DNA of 64,000 bases, taken from assembly GCA_027563935.2 (NCBI GenBank), contig CM050446.2, forward strand, positions 126,186,499-126,250,498. Reading direction: 5' to 3'. Position numbers and translations under genes: made by a program. Positions 11,918 to 23,846 of this stretch are shown here, piece after piece (position 1 is the stretch's first letter; each line of letters starts with the position of its first letter). Under the pieces are notes generated by a model. It ran no database searches, was not told the origin of the DNA, and worked only from the letters and a program-made list of their open reading frames with translations. This DNA comes from Costus lasius. Lineage: Eukaryota; Streptophyta; Magnoliopsida; Zingiberales; Costaceae.

Positions 11918-12403
11918 GCTTGAGAAGGAAAAGACGCGTCCGCCAGACTAAACCAGAGAAAAAAAAGGCCAACGAAAGGGAGCAACAGCTACGAGCACAA
12001 CATGGAGGAAGAGGAGGTGGCGAACTCCATATTAGTGTCAGATGAAGAGGCGTCGGAAGAAGAAGGGCGAGCAGGGCACTTCATGTAGCCATGCCCAGGG
12101 CTAACGCATCACTGCGCCCAGAACACGGAACGCATGAAGCACCCGCTTGAGCCGCACACGAACTATTGTGGAGCAGCCGCACAGAAAGGCAAGAGAGGAG
12201 GTGGTAGCGGCGACGAGCAAAGGCAACGAAAGGGAACTCGCTCTAATACCAAGTTGAAGGAAAGGAAAAACATGATATCTTTCATTCATTAGGGTTACAG
12301 AAACTAAAACACAAAGTTAATGGGTAGGGTCTTGGAATGAATCCAAGAGACCCGAACCCAAACCCGTTAAAGGAAAACATAACATTATAACAACGTTCTA
12401 ACA
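11918..12403 (-). mobile_element. Remnant 5' end of a Ty1/copia element (LTR plus leader)
   Basis: 12252-12403 is a 152-base LTR: on the - strand it starts TGTTAGAACG and ends TCAACT. It is followed at once by TGGTATTAGAGC, a primer-binding site for initiator methionine tRNA with one change. 12251 down to about 11918 is a purine-rich leader resembling that of the young copia element at 57401-62243. No gag or pol remains; the remnant ends at the LTR of Athila-like element 2. Confidence 0.7.
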
Positions 12404-15400
12404 TGAGCAATACTGAGGTTACCAAATGTTGAACGCAACACTATGATGCTGCGTAGGGCAATCATTTCACCATGTGAGATGGCAGTGGAAACACTCTGAA
12501 AAGTGTGGCTCGTAATTGAGACTATTTGGCCAATCTTGATGATTTACACAATAGTAGTGCATGTGATATTTTATTCCTATGTTATTTGCTATTGACATAG
12601 TAATATAATTTTGCATTATTATGGTTATCTTATCAATTGAGTATACATCATTTTATTCATTTTTATTTAGTACTTTTTCTAACTCATCTTGTGTCTATTT
12701 TAAATATAGATGTAGTTTTTAGAAGGGAGAGAATAGATAGCGAGACGACTACCCAATAGTTTGATATAGATCCCTTCGCTAGGCCCTTGCCGGTCGGCGT
12801 CTCCATGGTGACGTGAGTAATTTTGGCAGCGGTCCTTGTCGAAGGAGCGAAGGAGCGAGACGGTAACACGAGCAAGCGGCGGTCGTTGGGATTTAGGTGG
12901 CGTTAGGGAGAAAAAAAAATGGAAGATGCAGAGAGCAGTCGCAGAACGGCTAAATCAACCAAAGATAATTTATAAAATTAGGGATTAAACCCTAAATCTA
13001 ATTGCGGCCGCTGCTGTGAAAAAGGAATGAAAATTAGGATTTTTAAAGCATAATTTGGTTTCCGCTATGAGGAGCAGCGGCTTGAGAAAAGGCAAATGAA
13101 ATTACTATTGATAATCAGTTTCTGTTTTTTGATTTTGAAACAAGATTATAATCTGCTTGTTAGCAGATCTATTTGTTATTTATTACTAATCTGTTTTTAC
13201 CATTCTGATCCTTTATGTACAAAAAGGAAATTAGAATAGCTGCCAGTGATAGCGGATCGCAATTGAGTTTGTTTTAAGCGGATAACTATTCGAACCCGAT
13301 TATAGTAATTGGGTATCTATTAATCGGTTCTGGTAGAATAGCTCGGGTACTACTATTTAAACCTAGTATCCTAATTGTTTTATCATAAATATCAAATTTT
13401 ATTTAGGTAATCAGATATATAATATATAATTTAATAGAGTTAATTATTTAAATCAGGTATTTGTATTTATAAGATTTGAGTGGTTAATGTTTTATCATCT
13501 TTTAGTTATTTATAATTCTTAATTCTGTGATGACAGATTCAGTTAATTACCTTTTATTAGTAATATTGCATAATTACCGTTTAATTTACAAATAAGATAA
13601 AATACTTGTCAACATTCTGAAACAAGCTCAGTGTATAGTGGCAACCCAATTTTTCTGATAGATAAATTTTAAAGAAGAGATTCAATAGTAATAAGCTGAT
13701 TAATTATAGAGTATAAATTTAGAATTTTGTAAAAATACCATTATATTAATTGGAGTAATATTTAAAAGATGTATGATTTCTAGATAGGATCCTTACTTTT
13801 TTTCGCTCGGTATAGCTTATTTATGTTAATTCAATAAATAATTTTATGCTTTATATGATTAGTAAATCTTTTGACTAATTCATAGGTTTTTGCATGTTTT
13901 CTTAGAAAGAAAACTACAAGAAAAGAAAAGAAAAATAAGTTTTTTGTTGTTTTCTTGGGCGGAAGAAAAAATTTGAATGAAAAGTAGATAGAAAATTTTG
14001 TAACTTTTCTTCCGAAATTTTTCCGCCCGAATCGGATAGAAAAGTTGGAGAAAACACAATGCCACTTCACCCGACCTTCGAAATTAATTTTTCTTCTTCT
14101 TTTCCTTCATTCCAAGAAAACAGGATATAAATTTTTTTTCTTTCCCTGAAGTTTTCTTTCCTTGTAGTTTTTCATTCCTTATAGTTTTCCTTCTCTCCAA
14201 GAAAACAGGGTAAATGTTATATGTGAAAGGAAAATAAGTAATGAGCTCTCATAATCAATGCCTATTTAACCTAATACTTGACCACTATAAAATAATTAAT
14301 TGATGTGATTGAAATATGTGATCGAATTATGACCCGCCACTTCTAGGGCATAACCCTTTCTTTTAATAAAAAAAAAAAAGGAAAAGAACTCAATTAATTC
14401 AAGCAAGGTGATTAATTAACTAATATTTGACTTTTTATGACCATGTTTAATTTGTATATCTTGCAATTCCCACCTTCGCCCTTTGATTAAACTTATATAA
14501 GTTCATTGATTAACTAAATTATTAAAATCGAATTCCACGAAAAGGACTATAATGAAAAAATTCAAAGGACATGCTACATGAGCAATTTGATGTTAACTAT
14601 ATTAACAATTCATATTCAATAGATTAACTATGTTGACTAATTATTAAAAAAAACTTTGGTATTCTTGATCACAAACGTTGAATATTCGATATTCCTTTTC
14701 TTTCTTTTTTTTTTTTTTTTTCTTCTAACTTCCCCCCTAAGTAAACAGGGCCTAAGTTACGCTTTTTATACGGTGTATATACTTTATAAATCCTATATTA
14801 GAACAACATATATTCGCACTTAATGAAATTCATTTAATAGATCATTGTGTAAAGTTAATTTTTTACAATTTCTACGTCAATGCCTATTAATTTAACTTGA
14901 CATAAATTTTATGCCTAATTTGAGATCTAATTGATGATGCCTTAAATAAATAATAACAAAATGGTAAGGTGCTACTAAACCACGTGCTCGGCGCGTAAGA
15001 CCAACGAACTTTTTCCCGCGTAGGCAACCAACCACCCAACAGAAAGACAATCAATTGGATCGAACGATTACTGACACAATAACTCGTATTTACCTCCATG
15101 CCCCCACGTGTTTAACATGTGACCTGTAGAGAGAAGAGTTTGAATTCTACTCAAATTTTAATTCTTTTATTTAATCTCGACTTAACTTGAAAATTAAATT
15201 GAACCGAATTAAATTTCTTTATTGGTTTAGGGTTTTTTTAAATTTAAAATTTTTAATTCTATTTTAAAAAAATTGGCTTAGGTTTAGCTCAAAATTGGTT
15301 TAGGCTCGGGTTTAATCGGCTAATTTAATCGATTTGAGTTGAATACTTTTATGCCCAACACAATCTATATATTTAGGAAATTATATTTGGCTCTGGTTTT

Positions 15401-16033
15401 AATTAAAAAATATGAAAATTTAAAAATTAAAAATTATAATATATATAATATAATATAATTATAAAGAAACTACCCTCAGTTCATCACCTGCCTCACCGGT
15501 CACCACCTAGTTTGAATGCTTTAGTCATGGGTGGTAATTAAAGCCATGTCCATTAGAATAATTGCTGTAAAAAATTTATTGGATCCAGCTCATAATTATT
15601 TTTAAAATACATACATTTTAGTGTACGCCTGAAACATGCGTACACTCACATTGAATGGTCCATCAAGAATTATTTAATTCATTGGTGGTTTATTTTATAA
15701 AGAGTCAAATTTTAACTTAAATAAAAAAAATAAAGGAATAAAAAATATTTTTTTTCTTTTTTTATTTTTTTTTCTAGCATTATAGACGTCACTTGGCTTA
15801 TATAAAATTATTTATGTTATTAATTTTTGTCAAAAAAAAGTTGTGGAAGAGGTGCTATTTGAAAATTAAGTGGGGGTTGTGGGTATAAATTCTAATTTTT
15901 GACTTAAATTAAAAATATTCCTGCTGAGACAAACCAAAACCACTTGCTTATAAAAAAAGCAATAAGGATCAAAATTTTAAGTTGGTCTATCTGTAATATT
16001 TAAGATGTTCAGGGGCATATAAGTAACGAAAAC
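12404..16033. other. AT-rich intergenic region
   Basis: No gene could be supported in these 3.6 kb. The only structure seen is the possible foldback at 13890-14212, homopolymer runs (for example T-rich at 14701-14720) and a fragment near 14735 (CTAAGTAAACAGGGCCTAAG) that looks like one end of a small DNA transposon whose partner was not found. 16034-16284 holds the promoter and 5' UTR of the next gene. Confidence 0.6.
13890..14212. mobile_element. Possible foldback MITE
   Basis: The left end (TGTTTTCTTAGAAAGAAAAC at about 13895) and the reverse complement of the right end (TGTTTTCTTGGAGAGAAGGA at about 14209) agree with gaps and continue as AAAACTACAAG / AAAACTATAAG. The interior is AT-rich and non-coding. 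No convincing target duplication was found, so the family is unknown. Confidence 0.4.
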
Positions 16034-16040
16034 TATAAAA
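16034..16040 (+). promoter_or_regulatory. Likely TATA box of TauE/SafE gene 1
   Basis: TATAAAA lies 251 bases before the start codon, at a gene-like shift from AT-rich to GC-rich DNA. Transcription would start about 30 bases downstream. The duplicate gene has a matching box in a similar context (CTATAAA). Confidence 0.55.
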
Positions 16041-16284
16041 GCAGATCTTCCGCCTCGCGCTTTGCGCCTTTATCGGATCCGGATACGGAGCGCTTTTCTA
16101 AAATCCGATACTGGCTTCCTCCCTCAATCCCTTCCCGGCGGCGGTAGACGGTATCCGGTAGCGTTGACTCTGCTGCCGCAGGGGAGGGCGCGATCGCTGG
16201 CTCCTGTATTCCTCCAGTTGGGTTCCTGTGAATACCTAGAGCGAGTGAGCAAAGGTTCGACTTCTAAGGAGAAAGGAGGGGAGT

Positions 16285-19185
16285 ATGGAGCGGAGGGGGC
16301 GGTTGTGGGCGGCGGTGCTGGTCGCCCTCGTGGCAGCCTCTGCGGTAGCGTCGGACCGCGGGTTGAGGCCAGCGGCGGCGGGGGGTGAGGCTGTTGAGGC
16401 GGAAGTGGTCGGGCTGACGGATTATGCGCTGAAGGTGGTAAATTTCTTGTGGCGGCCGGATGATTCCTCCTACCAGCACGTTTGGCCGGTAAAAGATGGT
16501 TTCTTTTTGTTTTGTTCTTCAAGACTTTCCTGGTTCTGAATTTTTCATTTGAGAGTATTCTTCATTTTTTTTTCTTATTTGCCTTTGAAGTCTATGGAAT
16601 TTGGGTGGCAAATCGTGGTCGGGACGATCATTGGCTTCTTGGGGTCAGCGTTTGGGAGTGTTGGGGGTGTTGGAGGAGGAGGGATTTATGTTCCCATGCT
16701 TACGCTGATCATCGGGTTCGACGCCAAGTCTTCGACTGCTATGTCAAAATGTGAGATTTTTAAATTTGCATATTACTATGTGAAAATGCTGAAGAGGAAA
16801 ATGAGTTTGAAAAGTTTCCTCTTTGAGTTCACTAAAATAAAAGAAGATTTTAAGCTGGAAATATCTATCAGAAGTCAAAAAGAAAGAACTTGGGTATATT
16901 TCTGTATTCCTCCTTATAAAAGGTATTCTATTTACTAGATCAACTCTTTCTTCACCTAAGTAGTGAATTACTAAGTTGAAAGAAAGAACTTGGACCAATT
17001 GTTGTTCTATGGCAGATGCATTTTGCTCATGTTCCTAAAACATTAGTTCAGAAGTAGCACTGCAAATTTGTGGACAGGTATGATCATGGGTGCCGCTGGA
17101 TCAACAGTTTGGTACAACCTTAAGCTCAGGCATCCAACTCTCGATATGCCCATCATCGACTATGATCTGGCTTTGCTTTTCCAGCCAATGCTCATGCTTG
17201 GAATCAGTATTGGAGTCGCATTCAATGTCATCTTTGCTGATTGGATGGTGACTGTTCTTCTTATCATCCTCTTCATAGGTAAGTAATTTATCACTATGCG
17301 TTATTCTCTTGATTCTATTGGTCGCACAATTGTCTAGTTCATGGACATGTTTTATCCGATTGTGGGAACAGGAACATCAACCAAGGCATTTATGAAGGGT
17401 GTGGAGACATGGAAGAAAGAAACCATTAAGAAGAGGGTGCTGATGATTTCTACCCCAGCTTCTATTTGAATGTAGTTCTTAATTCGATCGTATTCTAAAT
17501 TTTTCTGATCTGTTTATTTGGATTATAGGAGGCAGCAATGCTCAAGGAATCAAATGGTAAGCCGATCATTTCCTTTGGCATTTTGTAAAAGTATAAAAGA
17601 TTAGTTTCTCAGAACTAATTGGTCATGTACTTTGGAGCAGAAAGGGATGGAATAGAGTATAAAGTCCTTCCATCTGGTCCTCAGAGCGAATTGAAGCAAG
17701 CTCTACGGAAAGAGGTAGACTGCTAGCACTACATCTCTATCACCCTATATATTAGGAAACTAACATTAACCAACAAGCCTCTTTCAGGTCCCTGTCACTG
17801 AAAATGTCTACTGGAAGGAATTTGGCCTTCTTTGTTTTGTGTGGGTGTCATTCCTTATTCTGCAGGTTCTGAAGGTGAGCATCTGCTTAGTGGCATATAT
17901 TAACATATGTGCTTCAAAGAAATTGATTCAATTGATTAGTAACGCACCTTCGTTTTGTTTATTTTCAGCAAAACTACACAGCAACCTGTTCTCTATGGTA
18001 TTGGATTTTGAATTTGCTTCAGGTGCAGGCGTGCAGCCCTATGTGACATTGTTCTTTTCTAATGAAGAAATCATAGATGACTCATTATTTTGTGCCGATA
18101 ATGCTGAAATTTTCACAGGTCCCAATATCTTTGGGGGTTGCTGGATATGAAGCTGTTAGCCTTTACAGAGGAAAGAGGATAATTTCATCAAAGGGAGAGG
18201 AAGGGACGAGCTTCACTATTCTTCAGCTTGTTTTTTACTGTTCCATCGGCACCCTTGCTGGAATAGTCGGAGGACTACTTGGCCTTGGTGGAGGGTTTAT
18301 TCTGGGCCCTGTGTTCCTGGAGCTTGGTGTTCCTCCCCAGGTTTGTGCACATTTCCTTTTGCTGAGTCTCATTACAAATATCACATTACTCTCTGAGTTC
18401 TTGTTTAAACATCCATGATGGAACAAGTTAATTGCCAATTATTTCTTTGTATGAGTTGATATGGTACTGTGGGTGTTCCTTTATGAACTTGTTTACATCT
18501 CTTTAAACACAACTCAATCAAAATGATCTTTCTCTAGGTGTCGAGTGCGACCGCAACTTTTGCGATGACATTTTCTTCATCTATGTCAGTCGTGGAGTAT
18601 TACCTATTGAAGCGATTCCCAGTCCCATACGGTAATAGCATACAATTATTCTCATCAGTCAATCTTATGAATCAAAGCCTCTTTGTTCATGAGGCAGCTG
18701 TTCTAGTTTGTTTGCATCTGAGTTGACTAGGCTAATCTTCATGTTCATTTCTGCTCCCATTTTGCAGCATTGTATTTTGTGGCTGTTGCACTAGTTGCTG
18801 CAATCATAGGCCAGCATGTGATCAAGAGACTGATAGAAGTGCTGGGGAGAGCTTCTCTCATCATCTTTATCCTCGCATTCACAATTTTTGTTAGCGCGAT
18901 CTCGCTCGGTAAGGAGATATTTTTTCATTGCTCAATCATTCATTTTTGTTTGGAACAAACTCAGAAAGAAAACTTGAAAAGAAAACTTGTATGCTCTTGG
19001 TGCTCAAAGTTTTATCTTTGGATGCTTGAACAAACTTGAAAGAACACTTTGAAGTGCTGTTCCTGGTGCTCAAAGAGTTGCCTTTTGATGCATAAACAGG
19101 TGGAGTTGGCATTTCTAACATGGTTTACAAGATCCAGCATCATGAGTACATGGGATTCGAGAATCTCTGCAAGTACCAAAGATAG
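16285..19185 (+). CDS. Sulfite exporter TauE/SafE family membrane protein, copy 1
   Basis: Twelve exons: 16285-16488, 16591-16750, 17078-17278, 17372-17436, 17529-17556, 17641-17714, 17788-17874, 17969-18022, 18119-18340, 18538-18631, 18768-18908 and 19100-19185; 1416 nt, 471 aa. All introns are GT-AG. Residues 1-23 look like a signal peptide ([15 protein letters not shown]). Two membrane halves each carry a glycine-rich motif: [14 protein letters not shown] in exon 2 and [14 protein letters not shown] in exon 9. A hydrophilic loop (exons 4-6) joins them. The C terminus reads [11 protein letters not shown]. The TauE/SafE family (PF01925) includes bacterial anion exporters; the substrate of the plant proteins is not settled, so transport is a family-based guess. 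Start chosen because it is the first ATG and gives the hydrophobic N terminus. A tandem copy lies at 26506-30215. Confidence 0.93.
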
Positions 19186-20878
19186 TTGAACAAGAAGAAG
19201 ATCTTTTCTTGTTGGTCAATCATTTTGTTATAATTTTTGTCCTCCATATGTTTCGATAAATGTCTTAAATTGCCTCTTGTGAGGAGCTCCAAGATTGAAA
19301 TCTAAGATTTTGTTCTCAATGACAGTTTTTCTTGTGATTAGTCTGATGACATCTGCTCATACTGCCTCCTTCTTGTCCTTTGAAGTAGTACTATATGCTT
19401 GAGTTTCTAATTTTCATCCATCTCATTCTGATTTAGGGTCTGTTTAGTTTCGCTGTTAATAGCTTTATGATTGTGCTAAACTGTGATGTGTTGTACTGTG
19501 TTGCACCGTTAAAATTTATAAGATGTTTAGTTAATAATTTTTTAATTGTTGTCAAAATTTAAAATAATAAATAAATATATTATTTTAAATTATCTAAAAT
19601 AATAACATATTTTATTTTTTTTTAGTATAAAAAAATTAAATTATTTAAAATAATAATACTTAAAATTTTAAACAAAATAATATGAATTATTTTTTTGGAG
19701 AAATAGAAACTACAAAAGTATTAAATTATAGCTTTCCCAACTTTAATTTTTTTACTATTTTTTTTTACTTCTATTTTTTATTATCAAATAGTTTTTTTAA
19801 TTATTTTCTACTTAAAAGCTATTTAAAAGCGAGGCCGGCGCTTAGAATAGTTTCATCAAGGATTGATTACATAAACACTTGTACACTATCACTAATGGAT
19901 TGATTTGGGATCAACTTTGTTTTTGTCGACAATGTAGCTCTCAATTATACTTGACTACATATGCAGTGAGTACACACCTAAAAGGAATGTTTTTGACTAA
20001 AACGAATGTAGCTTTACAAAGAAACATACTTGATTGAACATAAAGTTCTTAGGTAATACTATAAGTATGCCGATTCTCACATAAATAAATAAAATTAGTT
20101 ATGAAAATAAAACGTGAAAAATGGAGATAAAAACATACTATGCCTCAATTTTATAAATTTTATTTACTAAATTAAGTTTTAAATTAATTGCGAGGGATAA
20201 AACATTGGAAGAAGAAAAAAATGGAACAGAAACATAAAAAGAAAGAAAATAATTTTTCTTTTTAGGTTTTCTGGTTCTTCGGAAAGAAAGAAAATTAGAA
20301 GGATTATTATTACTTAAGAAAATTAAAATAAATTAAGAAATGAAGACCAAACATTTGGTCGATTGAGTTTTTTGCTCAAATAAGATGAAAATTAAAATGA
20401 GGAAAAATCTAGGTTTTAATCTCTTTATTTTTCTTTCCCTTTCACTTTTTCTTCTAAAGAAATGAAGAAAAATTTTTTTTCTTTTCCTCCACGTTTCCCT
20501 CAAAAAAAAAAAAAGTAAAGTTCCACTGTTTTGTTTAAATGCTCCACCACTAATTAATAATATTGGTTCCTAAGTTATAGTCATTTTCTTATTTAATGAG
20601 TGGGTTGGGTAGGTTGGATCAAATTTGGGTTTTATTGCTTGTGTCGTTGAACATTTTTTTATATCTAATTGTCATCGAACTTTTTCAAAAAAAATTCATT
20701 AACGAATGCCTGGATGGAGCAGGAGAAGATTTCTTAGGCAATTTCTTAGGCGGAGTCTTTGCATAGGAATTTTCAACGGAGTTTTTCTTAAACATTAATT
20801 TTACTTTAAAAGTTATGTATACCCAAAAAATTATTCCGAAATGTACTCAACCGAGCTGATTTCAATTGGATGAGTACT
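19186..20878. other. Intergenic region after TauE/SafE copy 1
   Basis: The 3' UTR of the gene is probably in the first 250 bases. From about 19435 the DNA becomes very AT-rich, beginning TTAGGGTCTGTTTAG, which resembles MITE ends; no matching right end was confirmed. No coding region is supported. Confidence 0.5.
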
Positions 20879-20909
20879 CGGATCTTGCAAACGCAGATCT
20901 CAAAGCACC

Positions 20910-21281
20910 TCATACTAAGCTTGGCAAGCAGCACTTGTTAGTCTTTATCTTCTTGTCTTTCTGCTGCTTCAAATCCTCAATTGGATGCTCACTTCCAGTA
21001 ATGAATGGAGTTTGATAGTTTAATTGTGGGACTAAGGGCTCATTAACCTCGTAGGATTCTGGCTTCCCACTGATTTTACTCCCACCAGATGCATCTTGCT
21101 TATCATCCACTGCAACATGTTCTTCCTGAAAAAGTGTAGCTAGTTTCCTTTTTGCATCAGCCGGAGAAGGATAGGATGTGGTCTCAGGAGATGCTTGGGA
21201 AGATAAATCTTTGTTCCTTTGAGGAGTCCTATTAGCAGCGATATGATAGTTTGGGCTGCTTAATCTGTAAGGAAATTCCAT
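20910..21281 (-). pseudogene. Fragment of an At3g27210-like unknown protein gene
   Basis: On the - strand from 21281: a frame with SPADAKRKLATLFQEEH, then YQTPFITGSEH and KCCLPSLV followed by a stop at 20910-20912. The spacing of a KKL..LF(Q/R)E motif, a TP(F/Y)(I/V)SG motif and a CCLPSLV motif recalls the C-terminal part of plant proteins like Arabidopsis At3g27210, whose function is unknown. It is preceded by TTCCTTCAG, a good splice acceptor, so the piece was probably captured with intron sequence. The ending at SLV is a truncation caused by the inverted repeat. Its frame does not join the PRA1 frame across the likely 90-base intron (21282-21371). Confidence 0.55.
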
Positions 21282-21371
21282 CTGAAGGAACAATGTAACA
21301 AAAAAGGTACAAAGCCCCCATTGCAACTTCGGAAGTCCGGGGAAATTCCCTACGACACGGCTGCATACCAC

Positions 21372-21650
21372 CTGCCAGGCCCTCTTCCGCCTCCCCCTCC
21401 AGCACCAAATCATCCGTTCTCCGCAACGCAGCATGGACGAGTACCAGAACCAGGCCGATCGATAGGGAGATAAGCACGTTGGCCGTGGCCTTGGTCAGCA
21501 GAAGCAGCAGGAGGGTGACGATGGAGAGGATGATGAGGACCACCACCTCGCCGATCTCGCGGCCTAGGATGACGAGGGGCTCGTCGCGGAGAAAGTAGAG
21601 GAAGAGCCATGCGACGAGGCAGAGGAAAACGATGAGGGAGATCGGGTGCT
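21372..21650 (-). pseudogene. PRA1 (prenylated Rab acceptor) gene fragment
   Basis: On the - strand the frame reads [19 protein letters not shown], then [12 protein letters not shown], a long hydrophobic stretch, and [15 protein letters not shown]. This is the C-terminal half of the PRA1 domain: two paired membrane segments with the DEPLV(I)LGR loop between them. Full plant PRA1 proteins (about 180-220 aa) have an N-terminal half that is missing here. The fragment begins exactly at the inverted repeat. It is GC-rich, unlike its AT-rich surroundings. PRA1 proteins act in vesicle traffic at the ER and Golgi; this piece alone is unlikely to work. Confidence 0.8.
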
Positions 21651-21848
21651 TTGAGATCTGCGTTTGCAAGATCCGGGTACCCAACCGGATCTTTGGAAAC
21701 AATTTTTCCATGTATATCTGCACAACATTTGGATAAATAAATATTATATAAAATTTAAAGCAAATCAATGGTTAGCTTTTCTTCCACTAAATATTCTTAG
21801 ACGGAGTCTCGGTCTAAAATAAATTTTCATGAAGCAGACCCTACCGTA

Positions 21849-23194
21849 TGTCAGCCCCGGTTCATTCGGTTCGGCCCAACTCAAGCCCAGGCCCACAACA
21901 GGAAGTAGCCCACCTGCGGAGAGGAAAAGCCCGGTCAACTGAGGATGTTGACCAGAGCAAGTCACGCGGACACGAGAAAGCGGCGCGGGATCTTGGCGAA
22001 GACGTAGTCGACGCGGAGGCATCGAGGCGGCATCTTCCTCATTCGCGCGAGCTTCGGCGGGAGACGACAGATCTGGAGCGGAAGACTCGGACGGGCGAGA
22101 CGGTCTTCGGATGGCAGCGGCAGGACGTGGTCTTCACCGAATCTGGCGGATCGCGTTGACAGCTGCGCGACGAAGCGAAGGACGGAGTCGTCGGAGGAAG
22201 ACTCGGACGCGGAGCTCGCGGAGGCGAGATCTGCGGGCGACGTGGTCCACGCGACCAGGTGAAGCAGAGCTTCTGCTATAAAGCTCGTTGCAGGGGCGGC
22301 GAGAAGGGTGTGCAGAGGCGCCACCACAGAGAGGGAGCGCCACTATCTCCCTTTCCAGAGCAGCGGCTCTGATGCCGCCAGGGGGCGAAGACTCCGGCGT
22401 CAATGGCGTCGACGAGTGAGAGATTGAGAGAGAGAGAGATCAGAGATTGTAACCGTCGGCAAGTGCGCCGACGGCGAGGGAGGGGAAGAGGGCTCCGACG
22501 GAGGTCGACAGCGAAGGCTTGTAATCGTTCAGAGGAATAAAGCAAGTTCTTTGATCTAATCCCAAGCTTTCCTCCCTTGTTTCTGCATCTCGACGGCATG
22601 TTCACAGCGTTCCGGCTGACGACGGTAGTCGTCGGGCGGCGATCGGAAGGGAAGGGAAGAACGAGCTTTTCCCTATTGTCTCTTCTATCCGGTAAGGCCG
22701 AGCGTAGGTGACGCTCAGGCATGGAAAGACAGCGAGGCGAGGCTTCGTTCGCGTGAAGCCGGAGACGACGATCGAACGCGTTCAGCGTTCGATTCGAGGC
22801 AGCGTTGACGGGGTCAACATCGAAATCGAAATCCGATTTCAGAATTCGAAAGCCGACGTCAGGCGGACGTCAGCGACAGATTTTGATGCGCGAAGCGAAA
22901 TCGGAGGGCTGACGTCAGCAAACGAGTGGCTGACACAAGCATGAGCATTATTTTGACTACGGTCAAAATCAGAAAGAGGTAATTCCAAATTAGGGTTCGA
23001 TTCCGGATTTTCCTAAATTAGGGTTAGGGTTTCTGAGCGACCTTGTAATTTGGGGATAAAAATCTATCGGGGAGAGTTAGGGTTTCAATTTTGGGTCGGA
23101 AACCCTAGAGAGAGTTGCGTTCCGGTATTCCGCCGGACGGTCCTAAGATAGTGGATAAGTGCTGTTTTTAGGCCGATCCGACCGGGGCGTGACA
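21849..23194 (+). repeat. 5' LTR of the LARD-like element
   Basis: GC-rich, unlike the flanking DNA. A TATAAA box at 22277-22282 and an AATAAA polyadenylation signal at 22536-22541 suggest an R region between them. Open frames on either strand are products of the high GC content and match no known protein. Confidence 0.85.
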
Positions 23195-23846
23195 ACAGGT
23201 ATCAGAGCAAAAGATTCAGCCATGATGGTGAATCAGAAAGATCCGAGAGGCAGCAACATCACCAGCAGCGGCAAGGAGTGTCGTTCTTCCAGGGCATGGG
23301 CCCTGATGCCAACACTAGGGCGTGTTGATGCCAAAGTCTACGCGCGTTGATGCCGGTGCCAGGGGGCGTCGATGCCGGTGTCAGGGGACATCGAGGGAGA
23401 GCTCTGTAAGAGCTAAGTTCAGCAGAGATGATGGAGCAAGATTATTGTGGGCCCATGACCCACAGGTCCGGGATTATCCTTGACAAGTTTGTTGATGCAA
23501 GTTGTTGTAAACACGATGATCTAGTGCGTTAGACCGTGGACTCAACGATTGCAGGTTGAGCGGAGCATCTGGGGAGATGCGTTATGGACGTGATCCTGCT
23601 CGTATGAAGTTGGGCGGAGCATTATGGCAGGAGCTGACTGGGGCACAGGAGGTCAGGCAGAGCACCAGAGGGCGAATATGCGGCTTGGTTGTGTCAAGTC
23701 AAGGACGTGCCAATTCCATACAACGTGGTTCAGTAACATTCATCATCGAACTGGAGATAGGAGATAGAGGACTTTGAACATTGGAGGGCCAGTGTTCAAT
23801 TTGCATCAAACATCGAGGGCGATATTCAAATCAGGTGGGGGAGAAT
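23195..23846 (+). other. Internal region of the LARD-like element
   Basis: 652 bases from the primer site to the purine tract. An ATG at 23222 opens a frame of about 40 codons (starting MMVNQKDPRG) that may be a vestige of a gag start, then stops. No CCHC knuckle, protease or reverse transcriptase motif is visible. Confidence 0.7.

Larger units (their letters stand above)
20879..21675 (-). mobile_element. Inverted-repeat element carrying pieces of two host genes
   Basis: A perfect 31-base inverted repeat: 20879-20909 (CGGATCTTGCAAACGC...) pairs with 21645-21675. Outside it the match continues weakly for about 13 bases (8 of 13). Both arms touch gene-derived sequence: a PRA1-like piece starts in the right arm at about 21648, and the stop of a second protein piece lies at 20910-20912, directly against the left arm. 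This is the layout of a Pack-type DNA transposon (Pack-MULE or similar). The true outer ends and target duplication were not found, so the superfamily is unassigned. Confidence 0.6.

Noticed and set aside
16124..16522. 132-codon proline-rich frame on the - strand
   Set aside because: Antisense to exon 1 and 5' UTR of the TauE/SafE gene; GC-rich shadow.
19440..19850. MITE suggested by TTAGGGTCTGTTTAG at its left
   Set aside because: No convincing inverted right end or target duplication was found.
21232..21768. 178-codon frame as an intact PRA1 gene
   Set aside because: It lacks the N-terminal half of the PRA1 domain, and its first 40 codons and last 45 codons are not PRA1; it begins through the inverted repeat.
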